This document shows, in pieces, positions 12,592 to 23,700 of a stretch of 64,000 nucleotides of DNA (position 1 is its first letter; each line of letters opens with the position of its first letter). Source of the stretch: Conchocele bisecta (Eukaryota; Mollusca; Bivalvia; Lucinida; Thyasiridae); assembly GCA_029237695.1 (NCBI GenBank), contig CM055265.1:107930773-107994772 (forward strand), in the 5' to 3' direction. Under the pieces are notes generated by a model. That model worked only from the letters and a program-made list of their open reading frames with translations, searched no databases and had not been told where the DNA came from. The translations under genes were made by a program, and so were the position numbers.

Positions 12592-12772
12592 TAGATTTTC
12601 AAAATGGCGACTGGCGGCCATCTTGGATTTATGCAAATTGCGAGATTTGCCCAAGCTTGCCGCTTGGGCAACAAAGCTAAATTTGCTGTATATGTCTGTC
12701 GGAGTATGAATCAAGAAAAAAAGTTTATAGGAAACACAATGTCTAGGTTCACAAAATGACTACTCGACTACA
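12592..12772 (-). repeat. Right terminal inverted repeat
   Basis: Inverted partner of 8749-8945. It ends 'ctactcgactaca' directly before the 167-bp tandem array. Confidence 0.7.
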
Positions 12773-13340
12773 TTTACCCCAACGTTAAGTTTATGAATGT
12801 GCTAAGCTTTTGACCATGACCTTGGGGTAAGGGGTGGGCGGTGGGTCATGAATTTGCTATTGCACGATAGGGTATCATCAGATTAATGCATGTATGAAAT
12901 ATGAAGGCGTTCCCTGTAAATAAACAGAAGTTACACAACATTTACCCCAACGTTAAGTTTATGAACATGCTAAGTTTGTGACCTTGACATTGGGGTAAGG
13001 GTTGGATGGTGGGTCGTGAATTTGCTACAGCATGATAGAGGGTCATCTGAGGAATGCATGTATGAACTATCAAGGCGTTCCATGAAAGGAAACAGATGTT
13101 ATAAGACATTTACCCCAACGTTAAGTTTATGAATGTGCTAAGTTTGTGACCTTGACCTTGGGTAAGGGTTGGGTGGTGGGTCATGGATGTGCTACAGCAT
13201 GATAGAGGGTCATCTGAGGAATGCATGTATGAAATAACAAGGTGTTCCATGAAAGGAAACAGAAGTTATAAGACATTTACCGCCAACGTTAAGTTTGTCG
13301 ACGCCGACGACGCCGGTGGTATGCCATAAGCTCTTCAGGC
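12773..13340 (+). repeat. Tandem array, ~167-bp unit, three copies plus partial
   Basis: The landmark 'tttacccc(aacgttaagttt)' begins at 12773, 12941, 13109 and, altered to 'tttaccgcc', 13275. Units carry 'tgaccttgac' and 'aatgcatgtatgaa'. The final partial copy runs into 'gacgccgacgacgccggtgg', a simple GAC-rich end. Confidence 0.85.
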
Positions 13341-13577
13341 GAGCTAAAAACGCATCAGTACATGCATTTTGAACGCTTAATTATTGTGAAAAAAAATACA
13401 GCTTTGTTAATGCAACAATGCTGTTAACTTCAAGATGTTGCGTGGTTTCATTTATCAAAATATAAAAATGATAGCGATGTTGAGCTGTATTCGCTCATTA
13501 AAGTTCCTGTGTGACGTCATCGTAAAGGTGTCGGCCATCTTGGAGTACATAAACACGCATCACTGCGCATATTCAAT

Positions 13578-13868
13578 AGTGGAGCGCCGTGGCGTAATGG
13601 TTAGTGTGTCGGACCTACTGATCCAAGGTCGTGGGTTCGAGCCTGACTAGCGGCGTGCGTTGTGTCCTTGGGCAAGACACTTTATCCACACTGCTCCAGC
13701 TCACCCAGCTGTAAATGGGTACCGATAATTCGTAGTTGCTCTGTAAATACGAATTACCGGCTTCTCTCAAAAAAAAATAAAATCTCTACCTCCGTTCTTT
13801 CTCCCATTCTTGGGAGACGGCATGCAAGCCAGTGCCGCCGTTAAATATAAGCTAAAAAAACAAAAAAA
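13578..13868 (+). mobile_element. tRNA-derived SINE, V-type core
   Basis: The head has an RNA polymerase III A box (tggcgtaatgg, 13590-13600) and a consensus-matching B box (ggttcgagcc, 13634-13643). The body contains 'gtccttgggcaagacac' followed by 'cagctgtaaatgggtacc', a conserved central domain found in several animal SINE superfamilies (my recollection is the V-SINE/Nin group; the exact assignment is uncertain). The 3' end is A-rich ('cgttaaatataagc', then A runs). The short frames over it are not genes. Confidence 0.75.
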
Positions 13869-14047
13869 ATGCGGGTTGCAGTCTCAAAACAAAAAGCGTA
13901 ACAGCCCAGACAAACCGAATAATAATTTATATGCAACTACTTTCCTTACTAGTTATTTCTCAACATTTCTTTGTAAAACAGCGTGCATAACTTAATCCGC
14001 CATAACACTTTCAGTTTATCACCGTCGCCATTTTTTTTTTCCGAGGT

Positions 14048-14090
14048 GGGCCCTTATTTGCTAAAGTGTCATATTTATGGGACATCGATA
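14048..14090 (+). repeat. Inverted repeat, left arm
   Basis: The 28-bp segment 14048-14075 matches the reverse complement of 16497-16524 with one mismatch. The following 'atttatgggacat' matches the reverse complement of about 16303-16316. The right-hand matches are separated by ~180 bp, as if that arm later received an insertion. The pair brackets the gap and the repeats at 14.6-15.4 kb. Confidence 0.6.
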
Positions 14091-14140
14091 GTGCAAAATA
14101 AAATTGAAATAAATCATGTTTCTTTGCATTTGTTATAAAG

Positions 14141-14640
14141 NNNNNNNNNNNNNNNNNNNNNNNNNNNNNNNNNNNNNNNNNNNNNNNNNNNNNNNNNNNN
14201 NNNNNNNNNNNNNNNNNNNNNNNNNNNNNNNNNNNNNNNNNNNNNNNNNNNNNNNNNNNNNNNNNNNNNNNNNNNNNNNNNNNNNNNNNNNNNNNNNNNN
14301 NNNNNNNNNNNNNNNNNNNNNNNNNNNNNNNNNNNNNNNNNNNNNNNNNNNNNNNNNNNNNNNNNNNNNNNNNNNNNNNNNNNNNNNNNNNNNNNNNNNN
14401 NNNNNNNNNNNNNNNNNNNNNNNNNNNNNNNNNNNNNNNNNNNNNNNNNNNNNNNNNNNNNNNNNNNNNNNNNNNNNNNNNNNNNNNNNNNNNNNNNNNN
14501 NNNNNNNNNNNNNNNNNNNNNNNNNNNNNNNNNNNNNNNNNNNNNNNNNNNNNNNNNNNNNNNNNNNNNNNNNNNNNNNNNNNNNNNNNNNNNNNNNNNN
14601 NNNNNNNNNNNNNNNNNNNNNNNNNNNNNNNNNNNNNNNN
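14141..14640. other. Assembly gap (500 N)
   Basis: Exactly 500 N, a conventional length for a scaffold gap of unknown size. Long frames reading through it are artefacts. The right edge falls in a tandem repeat, which probably caused the assembly break. Confidence 0.99.
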
Positions 14641-15352
14641 TCCGTTTCATTTTGTGCAAGAGAAAAATTGGCCATGGTGACCCTTAGCCCGAAGCATTTT
14701 TCAATTTTAGTTTTGCTTTCGTTGTGGTTAGGGGCCATGTGAGCATGGTGGTGGTGGGGGGGGGGGCGTGCATGTAGGTGGCCAAGAAAATCATGTCACC
14801 ATCCATTTGATTTTGTGCGAGAGAAAAATTGGCCATAGTGACCCCTTAGCCCGAAGCATTTTTCAATTTTAGTTTTGCTTTCGGTGTGGTTAGGGGCCAT
14901 GTGAGCATGGTGGGTGGGGGGTGGCGTGCGTGCATGTAGGTGGCCAAGAAAATCATGTCACCATGTAACATGTTGGTCGAATGTTGGACAGAAGTTGTAC
15001 GAACAATGGACGGAACTGTAACATGTTGGTCGACTGTTGGACAGAAGTTGTACGAACAATGGACACATGTCACCATCCGTTTGATTTTGTGCGAGAGAAA
15101 AATTGGGCATAGTCACCCCTTAGCCCGAAGCATTTTTTCAATTTTAGTTTATTTTGCTTTCGGTGTGGTTAGGGGCCATGTGAGCATGGTGGTGGGGGTG
15201 GGGGGGGGGGCGTGCATGTAGGTTGTCCAAGAAAATCATGTCACCATCCGTTTGATTTTGTGCGAGAGAAAAATTGGCCATAGTGACCCCTTAGCCCGAA
15301 GCATTTTTCAATTTTAGTTTTGCTTTCGGTGTGGTTAGGGGCCATGTGAGCG
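14641..15352 (+). repeat. Tandem array with 'gagagaaaaattggcc' landmark
   Basis: Four units start near 14650, 14812, 15080 and 15248, each with 'gagaaaaattgg', 'ccgaagcattttt' and 'gtggttaggggccatgtgagc'. Spacing is about 165 bp, except for one unit extended by a doubled ~50-bp insert ('catgttggtcga...tacgaacaatgg') at 14967-15066. G-runs of variable length separate units. The array continues into the gap on its left. Confidence 0.8.
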
Positions 15353-16297
15353 AAACTGCTAGAATATATTGACAGGGAGGCACTGGTTATGTACATAACA
15401 TGACGTTATATCCTGTAATAAAGTGTCTTACGTTCGTACAACGTGAATATGTCTCCGAAGTTACGAGCGACAAAACACATCGTCCTCATGTGTGTACAAC
15501 ATGTACTTTTCTGTCTTGGATGTTCGTACGACACATATTTCTCGGTCTTCAAGTTACGAGCGACCGCACCATCGGTGTCCTATCACCCCGTGAACACGAA
15601 ATTTGGAAAACACAACATACCGCAGACATTCATAATATGGGAGGAAAGTACGATAATATTCATAATAGTTCCGTTACCAAAGCTACGAACATGCGCACTA
15701 TCCCATTACCCTTTATTTCGGTTGTTTGTCGTGTTGTTCGTAACATTATGTTGGCCGTAACTTACCAAGACAGAATTTAAAAACACGCCGTATTTACGCC
15801 GTCCGCCATTTCTTGTCGATCGATAGAACTGGAAATGACGTAAGAGCGCGTGGAGAAAACTGACGTAGCGCGTGTCATTATGTAAATCAATCGGGTCAGG
15901 AGGCGTGTTTATATAAAATATCAATAGTCGGCCGTAACATCGAGACAGAATTCGCAGCGACCTCACCTAAACTACTATAAAAATGCTCACAACGGGGCCA
16001 CTTGATATTGCGATTTCTGGACTGATTCATTAATGTGTACTTCAATGATATGTCGAAAACGAAAGTAGCCGCATTTTTTCTGATTAGTAAAATAAACCAA
16101 TAAAATTAGATGGTCGCCGAGACAGAGAATGTTACGACCAACAACTAATATTTTAATTGGATTTTAATTAGTGATTATAATTAATTATCATTCATATTTA
16201 ACTACACAAGACATCTCCAATGTTTTGGGTTAAATAAAAACACAACAGGGCATGGGCATTTAGGTTATCTGTAAACAACAACAACATACGTGTACCA
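15353..16297. other. Non-coding stretch with short internal repeats
   Basis: 'aagttacgagcgac' occurs twice (around 15460 and 15554). The overlapping frames at 15400-15780 show no domain and probably reflect CG-containing repeat sequence. 'tgacgtaa' and 'tgacgtag' near 15837-15866 are CRE-like, without a gene to attach them to. Confidence 0.4.
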
Positions 16298-16524
16298 TTT
16301 GTGATGTCCCATAAATAGGTGTAGAAATGAGCATACCTGTTCCTTCTCATATCAATTTTTTCAGTAATTTCAAGTGAAAAGACCGAAATGTTATATTTTT
16401 TTATATGTACAAAGATTCTTGGGATGATTTATTCTTCAAAATATATACTTACAACTTTAATATAGTTTATATATCAGTTACTGCTATAGTACCCCCAATA
16501 TGACACTTTAGCAAATAAAGGCCC
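16298..16524 (-). repeat. Inverted repeat, right arm with ~180-bp insertion
   Basis: See 14048-14090. Matching blocks are about 16303-16316 and 16497-16524. The sequence between them has no counterpart in the left arm. Confidence 0.5.
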
Positions 16525-16804
16525 AGGTACAATATCGGAAATCTGCAAAGGGGGGTATGTGGGGGTTTCCCGCTCAGATGTCAGATAGTCTGGCAGCCAA
16601 GTGTATGGCACGTTCCATGCAGGAGCTTAACTTTATTTTGAATGAAATATTTTTTTTATTGGCGATTTTGATTGTAGTTGGAAAAAGGTTTTTATCAGGT
16701 AACCTGCCCTGTATTGACCGAATACGTACTGACTGATAATATATTGTTGTATCAGGCATTGACCTGATAGAAACATCCGGGTTACAACGCAGTGAAAACT
16801 GACG

Positions 16805-16865
16805 TTCCATTGGTCGGATGACGTGACGTGACGTTACCGAATGACGTCAGTGTAATGACGCAACG
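16805..16865. promoter_or_regulatory. CCAAT box plus clustered CRE-like sites
   Basis: An inverted CCAAT (attgg, about 16809) is followed by a tgacgtgacgtgacgtta run (about 16819-16836), a consensus tgacgtca palindrome (about 16842) and tgacgcaa (about 16857). Clustered CREB/ATF sites near a CCAAT box are typical of animal promoters. A minus-strand frame starts at 16810 and a plus-strand ATG lies at 17629, so direction is undecided. No transcript evidence is available. Confidence 0.35.
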
Positions 16866-16943
16866 TAAACAAGTCCGCGTTCTGTCCATAGATAACGACG
16901 TTATCTGTGGTCATTTTCGAGCATAAACGTTACCTTATAAATA

Positions 16944-17088
16944 GAATACCAGGCTAGTGTATTTTGATATTAAGTTTATCAGGCTCGGCTCGGAAACGGT
17001 GGGAATTCCTCTGCAAGCCTCGGAATTCCTACGTGTTTCCTAGCCTTGCCTGATAAACTTAATATCAAACGACACTAGCCTGGTATTC
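16944..17088. repeat. Large fold-back (near-palindrome), ~63-bp arms
   Basis: The left arm begins 'gaataccaggctagtg' and the right arm ends 'cactagcctggtattc'. The inner part pairs 'gatattaagtttatcaggc' with 'gcctgataaacttaatatc', and then 'gggaattcc' with 'ggaattcc' around a short loop near 17007-17025. Arms differ by a few bases and small indels. It is non-coding and consistent with a fold-back MITE, though I see no clear target duplication. Confidence 0.75.
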
Positions 17089-17628
17089 TCTTCTCTATAC
17101 GTACACTCTGTGATATAACCTATTAAGGTCTATAATTATGATCTTCACATTTGGTGGTCGGAGTGGGTCGTATGCAAAACCATCACTAAATACACATTGT
17201 GGCAAAATATTATAGAAATCTGTGAAGAGGTTCGTAAGTTATTGAAAAATGAAAGGTATAACTAAGGTATAAAAGTTAACACATATCTAACTAGCTACAA
17301 TATGCGTAGCGGTAATCGGCTATTACCGCTACAATGCTCTATTCATTATTCACGTTAGCAAAATATACTTCCCCATAAACATCGATAAAAGTGACAAAAA
17401 TAATCTACACATATATGTATATGTATATAAATAAACAATTTCGCAAAATCAGCCCAAAAATATGTTTATTTGTTGATATATTTGACTTTATTCGCAAAAT
17501 TATTGTCTGGACGTTGCAGCCGTTTCCATCCGCCGCCATCTTTAGTCACGTGATCTCTCATGATTACTCTAGTTTCCATATATGGTAGCGGCGGCCATAT
17601 TTGGAATGCTGACATACCGCGCGAAACA

Positions 17629-17841
17629 ATGGCCGCCACAACATGTGTTCATTGTGACAAGCAATTTACAACCAAAGGCAAAGGTTTTAGAAGAAAAAAC
17701 TTGAATTCAAAATTAAGTGTGATTGACCAAACAATAAAGGAAGTTATTGACGCCGAATTTGACGTATTACTGACACCCGAACAGAAGCAAACGCGCTTGC
17801 TATTTACTATTTCCGGTGGGTTCGTAGTAATAGTTGTAGGA
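17629..17841 (+). CDS. Possible first coding exon, unidentified gene
   Basis: From an ATG in a fair Kozak context (aacaatgg) about 70 codons are open: MAATTCVHCDKQFTTKGKGF, then a Lys/Asn-rich and an acidic segment. One CxxC pair and the basic patch suggest a small zinc-binding N-terminus. A candidate splice donor (ccg|gtgggt) lies about 30 bases before the end of the frame, so the last residues may be intronic. I do not recognise the family. The CRE cluster at 16.8 kb is a possible promoter. The HARBI1 fragment at 18.2 kb is on the opposite strand and unrelated. This could also be a chance ORF. Confidence 0.3.
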
Positions 17842-18238
17842 TGACGTCATGTGTATGTTGCTATAGCCCCGCCCACTAAACACGTGATTAGGTCCAGATT
17901 TGAATGTTTCACATGCGGGGATATCCGAATGAATCGGGAAATGGAAACAATATGGAGAACACACAGAAAATATGATGGTCGTTTTTAAAACCCGCGTTTA
18001 AAAGCACAACATCGCCATACCATGCTGTTTTGATATGCGCAGGTCAGAAAATAATGATTTATTGTACTTGTATATATAATTTCAGGACCGTTTGCATACT
18101 AGTTCGATCATAATCGTGTTCCAAAATGCCGCATCTCGAATCGCGTCGCAAACCAAGAAAGTTGCTAACGTATTTATAGAGCACCGCTTTCATACTGTAG
18201 CGAGAGCGGAAGTATGACTATTCATTCTCATATCTAAC

Positions 18239-18354
18239 TTGAACATTCAAACTGTGTACTCCTTTGCGGTTGACAAAATCGGGCTCTCGGACACCGCTGG
18301 GGCTGAGGATTGGTATGTGGGTACAGTCAATTGCACCAATCACATTTGGCATAC
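18239..18354 (-). pseudogene. HARBI1-like (PIF/Harbinger) transposase DDE exon fragment
   Basis: The minus-strand frame contains [12 protein letters not shown] followed 16 residues later by [13 protein letters not shown]. This is the first catalytic Asp region and the conserved NRK..HS.NVQ block of PIF/Harbinger DDE transposases. A pyrimidine-rich acceptor (ttttcatttacag) precedes the exon and a weak donor (caa|gttaga) follows NVQ. PIF/Harbinger transposases cut and paste DNA at TWA targets. Neither the remaining catalytic residues nor a MYB-like partner were found nearby. An N-terminal piece of the same superfamily is at 23726-24016 on the same strand, but I cannot show that they belong together. 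Confidence 0.6.
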
Positions 18355-18439
18355 CTGTAAATGAAAACACTATAGACATATCTAATGGTTTGAAAGCAAC
18401 TGCGAGTGGGGTAGGTAGTGGGTTGAGAGGCATATATTA

Positions 18440-20046
18440 GGTAAATACATAGGAATTGCATGTACATACATTTAGAAACAAACTTGCTAACTCACTGCAA
18501 TATTCTCCCCTAGATGGCTATCGTAGGCGAAATATTGTAGCGAACATACATGGTGTTATACGTGTATTGGCATTTCCTTGGAGACAATTCTAATGAAATA
18601 CCAAAATGTATTTTCATGGAAAATATGGAAAATATGAAAAATATGCGATATTTGTGGTCTGCTTATTGTTTTCTGCAGCATGATAAAGGTACCACAAATT
18701 TTGTATTGCTTTTTGATACTCGCTACTTCTGGGTAATTGGGTATTTAAGCAAATACGCAGCTTATCTGGAGCTCTGTATTATACTTTCACTTAGACATTT
18801 GACAATTGTAATATATATATATGCCTCCCCACACGCCAACCAGTTGCATGTTTTACACTCGGTTTACAGGTTTTTGTGTGTGTGTTTGTGGAGAAATGAG
18901 ATGTATGGCATTCACCGACATAATAGCGACTAGTGCAGACCCTGATTAGACTGGGTGCGCAGGCTGGTCTGTGTCTGCACTGGATGCAAATGCCATAAGC
19001 CAAATTTCTAAAGTCACAGCACTATTATTTATTTATTTAATAATTTATAACATATTTGTTAAGTGTTATAAAAGAGAACTGCTCTGTAACTGTGATGGGA
19101 TATATGTATAAATCATACACGTACTATATGTACATGTATATGAGCATGGTTGTGGACCAGATTAATGGCACTGTATGTGAAATCATTAACATAAAAGTAG
19201 CTTAACAAACTAGGATCACTACGCTCGCTCATTTGTTTAGCATAATAACCCAATCAGTAGTACAGTATTTAATGATAACCAGTTCACATGGTTAACTGAA
19301 TGGAATATAAACTATATATCATCTCTGCATCACGAGTCAAATACGCACATTTTTCAGATTTAACTCACTAAATCTGAAGTCTTATCATTTTTCATAGAAT
19401 TACTCACTGATTTTTCCAGAAATGGTAATGGTAATTTTAACTAAACATTGTAGAAAAAATAATGTATCATCACTGCCCGATAATTTAGTTTATGCTTTAT
19501 TTCTTTCCGATATGTGCCATAATTGTGCCCATATACCTTTAACTTGTTGCTGATAGTGTGCATTGAATAATTAACAGCACATCAAGTGGTTATTTTGTGA
19601 TATGGCCAGATAAATTAACCCGTAGAATGCAGGAATCAAAAATTGTTATCTGCTCTTGTTTTATATTTTGGAACCTTTGTTAATAAATAATAAATAAAAA
19701 AGTTGACATCCATTTAGAAACAATATACTTAGCTTGTATTCCGTCAATGCATAAACAGTTACCATTAGCCTATTTTATGAAATCAGTAAACTTGTTTAAA
19801 TAAATATTATTTTTTTTTATTGTTTTGGCTGTGATAATATAATAAATTCAGTATAATAATTCTGCATACTTTTAATCATAAAATATATGCAGTCATTAAC
19901 TCTTCATGAAATAATGCATTTCGTCAAAGATACTTAGCTAGATATGTATGTTTAGTAATTTGGTGAAATCGGCTATTGATCTCAATAAGAACTTGTGTGC
20001 TTATACCGTTGCATTTTACCAGAATGATGATTTAATATGATATTTA
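18440..20046. other. Non-coding stretch with one small palindrome
   Basis: No recognised gene. Around 18934-18982 a palindromic 'agtgcagac...gtctgcact' resembles the hairpin repeat at 4825-4879. The rest is AT-rich. Confidence 0.4.
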
Positions 20047-20237
20047 GTAACGCTTACTACGCTGAATTAAATGCTGTCGTCTGCTGGAAATGTTTTATTT
20101 TCAATATTTCTCATAAAAAAAACCCGATTAGTGGAGACAATTTTCATATGCTGTCAAAACAAGTTTTTTCTTAAGAATTAAAGCAAAAATGAAAAACAGC
20201 AGACGGCAAATTCCGTCAACAGCGTAGGAAGGGTTAA
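20047..20237. mobile_element. Fold-back MITE, piggyBac-like ends (family B, copy 1)
   Basis: Right end CAGCGTAGGAAGGG-TTAA (TTAA at 20234-20237). The left end GTAA-CGCTTACTACGCTG is the same terminus with two substitutions. Internal arms 'gtcgtctgctg' and 'cagcagacg' pair. It is clearly related to the better-preserved copy at 20982-21198. Confidence 0.65.
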
Positions 20238-20981
20238 ATCATATTGAAATAAATAATGTTTAAACTAATGTATAGGTTTTACTATACAATCGAATAGCTT
20301 ATTGTCCAAATGAGCGTTTATATCGAAATGTGCATGCAGTCGCCTTCTGTGTTTGTTTGAATACCTACTCGTGTGTTTTAGATCATACTACTTTTGGTGT
20401 CGTGTACATACCTAGATATTTATAAGAGGACACAGTTTCAATATGAAAATCTATGTATAGACATCAAAATAATCGGTGTATCTCGTTTCTATCCAAAGTT
20501 AATGCTATTTCTTTATTTACCAAACGCTGATGGCGGGCATCTTGGATTTTGAAGTGGTTACGTACCTCGGATCAAATGTATCCCCATGTATTTGAATTCA
20601 GCATACCTTAACTCTTTGCATGCTGGGAAATTTGTGGGCTATAAACAGTTCAAAACTAGCGGACAAAAATTCATCATATTTTCTTTTATTTCTCCTTGTA
20701 AATATCATGAATATGTCTTGCAATTTCATTAAAATAGAGTCCTTAGTACTCAATACTAATGCAATTCCAAGACATATTTACAGAGAGAAATAAAACATAT
20801 GGTCCTAATTTGTTTGGAGGATATTTTCGCCGCTAGCATGCAAATAGTTAAAACCCAAAAGGGGAACATCTTTCCCAATAATTGCCCATTATCCGCTGCT
20901 CTATGATGTCAAAGATATCGTACAAACATGTATGTGTTACTCGGGTGTATGATTTATATACTCAATGTCGTGTCACCTCTG

Positions 20982-21198
20982 TTAACCCTTACTACGCTGA
21001 ATTATATGTTGTCGTCTGCTGGAAATATTTTATTTTCAATATTTCTCGACAGAAACCTGGTTTTGACAGAGCACATGAGAATCGTCTCCAGTGGAGACGA
21101 TTCTCATATGCTGTCAAAACCAGTTTATTTGTTAAGAATTAAAGCAAAAATGAAAAACAGCAGACAGCAATTTCCCTCAACAGCGTAGGAAGGGTTAA
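20982..21198. mobile_element. Fold-back MITE, piggyBac-like ends (family B, copy 2)
   Basis: Perfect TTAA at both ends (20982-20985, 21195-21198) with TIR CCCTTACTACGCTG / CAGCGTAGGAAGGG. The centre is a nearly perfect palindrome ('gagaatcgtctccagtgg' against its complement). Family A and B share the terminal CCCTTA and a 'gctgtcaa' centre, so they are probably related. Two overlapping frames across it are by-products of the palindrome. Confidence 0.75.
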
Positions 21199-22280
21199 AC
21201 AAGTGTATTACCGGACATGTCCAACGATCCGACGAGTTTCACGGAGACTGTTGTATACTTTTTTCAGCCAATGAGTCAAAGGTTGTTAAATCGGAAGTGA
21301 AGGAAAAATCAAAATTTATCCGAAGGAGGAATAGGGCATTAGGGCCTTGTATATACAAATATTTGGCTGGGAAAAAAACACACTGGCACATGTAGCAGTC
21401 TCCTTTATATTCATTAAATTGTATTATGATATTTATTTCCCCATGTTAATAAACTTAATACACTGTGGAAGCTCATTTTATGTAATATGTGACCCACTGA
21501 AACATTACACCCTGATTATGCCCCCTATGCGATAGCCGGCATATTGTGTTGCTCTTGTGGTTCCGTATGTCCGTCTGTGTACATGTACATGTACTCCAAA
21601 AGTTTGTACTCGAGGAGGTTTGACTACCAAACACACCCTACTCCCACCAAGCAGCCATTACATTCGTATTTACATGCATGCGTAAACATAATTTGATAAA
21701 CTGTTTATGGGCATGTATGTACGCCCGTGAGCGTGTGTCTGAGGAGTGGATGTTGGTGAGTGGATACCCGAGCAATCATGCGTTAATTACTGCACCCTAA
21801 ACGGGACATCCGCAATATTTTCCCATCTCTTTCACATGACATAGTGTAACGTCCCTATGTCGTATCCGTCTTCAGCAATACGGTATAAATCAGATATTTC
21901 CTGTTCACGCAGGGGAATGGTAGCGGGCCCTCGTAAATCGGGGTAGGGAAATTTAACGACTATATCTACTGGGCAATGAAAAGACGACAGTGACGAGATT
22001 TTAGTAACATCTGATATTTTGATAATAGTTCTAACATGCAGTATTACTCAACGTGTACAATTAAAGAGTGGTGACAAACTATGATAACAACGATGAGGGT
22101 GATCTGATTATGGACAGATAATGACTAATATGAGATGTACACATGGCAAGATACAAAAGCACAACAGGCGACTGTGAGAGTAAGCAGACTCAAGAAAGGA
22201 TATTAGCACATGTAAACACGGACTAGATTTATGCTAAAAATCTGGCGGAAAATCACACTAACGCAAACCCAAGTCATGGT
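21199..22280. other. Non-coding stretch, nothing recognised
   Basis: No domain-bearing frame. 'tacatgtacatgtac' near 21580 is a simple palindromic run. Confidence 0.4.
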
Positions 22281-22810
22281 GGGGAATCACGAAGCTGGGT
22301 TGGGAAATAATGCTGGGTGAGAGTCACACAGGGGATCACGAAGCTGGGGGTGGGAATAATGCTGGGTGGGGGAATCACACATCGGGAATCACGAAGCTGG
22401 GGGTGGGAAATAATGCTGGGTGGGTGAATCACACAGCGGGAATCACGAAGCTGGGGGTGGGAAATAATGTGGGTGGTGGAGTCACACAGCGGGGTCACGA
22501 AAGCTGGGGGTGGGGAATAATGCTGGGTGGGGGAGTCACACAGCGGGGATCACGAAAGCTGGGGTGGGAAATAATGGCTGGGTGGGGGAGTCACACAGCG
22601 GGGATCCGAAGATGGGGTGGGATTAATTGCTGGGTGGGGGAAGTCACAACAGCGGGGGATCACGAAGCTGTGGTCGGTGGGAATAATGTGAGGGGGGGAG
22701 TCACACAGCGGGGATCACGAAGCTGGGGGTGGGCATAATGTGGGTGGTGGGAGTCACACAGCGGGAATCCGAAGCTGGGGGTGGGAAATAAGACTGGGTG
22801 GAGGGATTGG
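22281..22810 (+). repeat. G-rich minisatellite, ~53-bp unit, about ten copies
   Basis: The unit reads roughly 'cacgaagctgggggtggg', 'aataatgctgggtggggg', 'agtcacacagcgggaat'. Units differ mainly in lengths of G and A runs. Long Gly/Thr/His-rich frames on both strands come from the repeat and are not genes. Confidence 0.9.
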
Positions 22811-23639
22811 GGTGGTGAGATGGGGCGTAGGGCTCATCTTGTAAACCGGAGAATCTCCGTCCTATGTAAGATGCATGGGTGGGGTAACGGGAAAACGCGC
22901 ACCTTCTGTACTACGCTAGTATTTAGCTTTAACACCATGGAGTGACGAGACATAGTTAAACAATGCATTTCAAGTAATGGAAGTGGTAAATAAGTATTAA
23001 GATGCCTAAATGACGGGAATAGGACCGTGTCGGATTCGTACCAAGTTGTGTCTGCTCGGAGTGGCCTCGGAACAAAAGTCCCAGAGTCGCTGAAATCGCT
23101 CCTATTTATAGGTTTTGTCTGTCCGAGTTGGACATGTTCCGTGACTTACGGAACTTGTCCAAGTTCCCGCACCGTGATTGGCTAGATTGTATCGACGAAA
23201 TGTTCCGATCAGGCACGAGCCAAAACAAGCACAGCCAGTAGAAATGGCGGCTGCATTCAATACTTGGTTGAAATGTGTCAAGAATATCGTATATCACGGG
23301 AAACAGGATGGAATTCAGGAATTATGAGGTCAATGAAGATGAACTATGAACTTTGGTGAATAACTAGGCATGGGTGAGGGATCGTGGTAATTCTCATAGA
23401 TTAAATGGTAGCCTCGCACAGTCGCCACAAATGTAAGTACAAATGAAGCAGGATTACATGTCTATTTTACATCATAAATGACTTCCTACACAATAGTGAC
23501 AACTTGCAATGGTCACCGGCGGGGTCGCTTCAATAGCATCTCATTTTCTTGAGATACGATCTTGTTACCACCTCGTTCCCGGTGAGTGGTCAGTCGGGCG
23601 AACAGGTAGGCGTAAAGTAACGATAGGTTACAAGATCCT
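22811..23639. other. Non-coding stretch, nothing recognised
   Basis: No coding signal that survives inspection. The minus-strand frame at 23106-23297 has no recognisable domain. Confidence 0.4.
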
Positions 23640-23700
23640 ACTGCTTTTGGTAGTGGGCCCCAAGTGATTCTGGTGTAGCGACGACCTGGCATCAGATCAG
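23640..23700 (+). repeat. Fragment of the SINE-like retroposon
   Basis: Matches the middle of 2464-2861: 'agtgattctggtgtagcg' followed by 'gacctggcatcagatcagg'. It abuts the broken end of the HARBI1-like fragment. Confidence 0.5.

Larger units (their letters stand above)
8749..12772 (+). mobile_element. Decayed DNA transposon with ~190-bp TIRs
   Basis: The outer segments 8749-8945 and 12592-12772 are inverted copies of each other. Shared blocks include 'tagtcgagtag', 'tttagctttgttgccca' and 'gcataaatccaagatggccg', with small indels. The ~4.0-kb unit encloses one decayed plus-strand gene (about 9361-12001). A coding region bracketed by long TIRs is the architecture of a cut-and-paste or related DNA transposon. 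I could not identify a target duplication, and I do not recognise the superfamily from the ends. A related gene occurs at 51.3-63.9 kb without TIRs that I can see. Confidence 0.65.

Noticed and set aside
13578..13660. tRNA gene at the A/B box pair
   Set aside because: The pair continues into a SINE core and A-rich tail, and no clean acceptor stem closes.
14114..14742. Long open frames across 14.1-14.7 kb on both strands
   Set aside because: They read through 500 N and have only a few real residues at each end.
22274..22738. 142-aa Gly-rich and 74-aa Pro-rich frames
   Set aside because: Both are translations of the 53-bp minisatellite; frames shift with unit-length changes.
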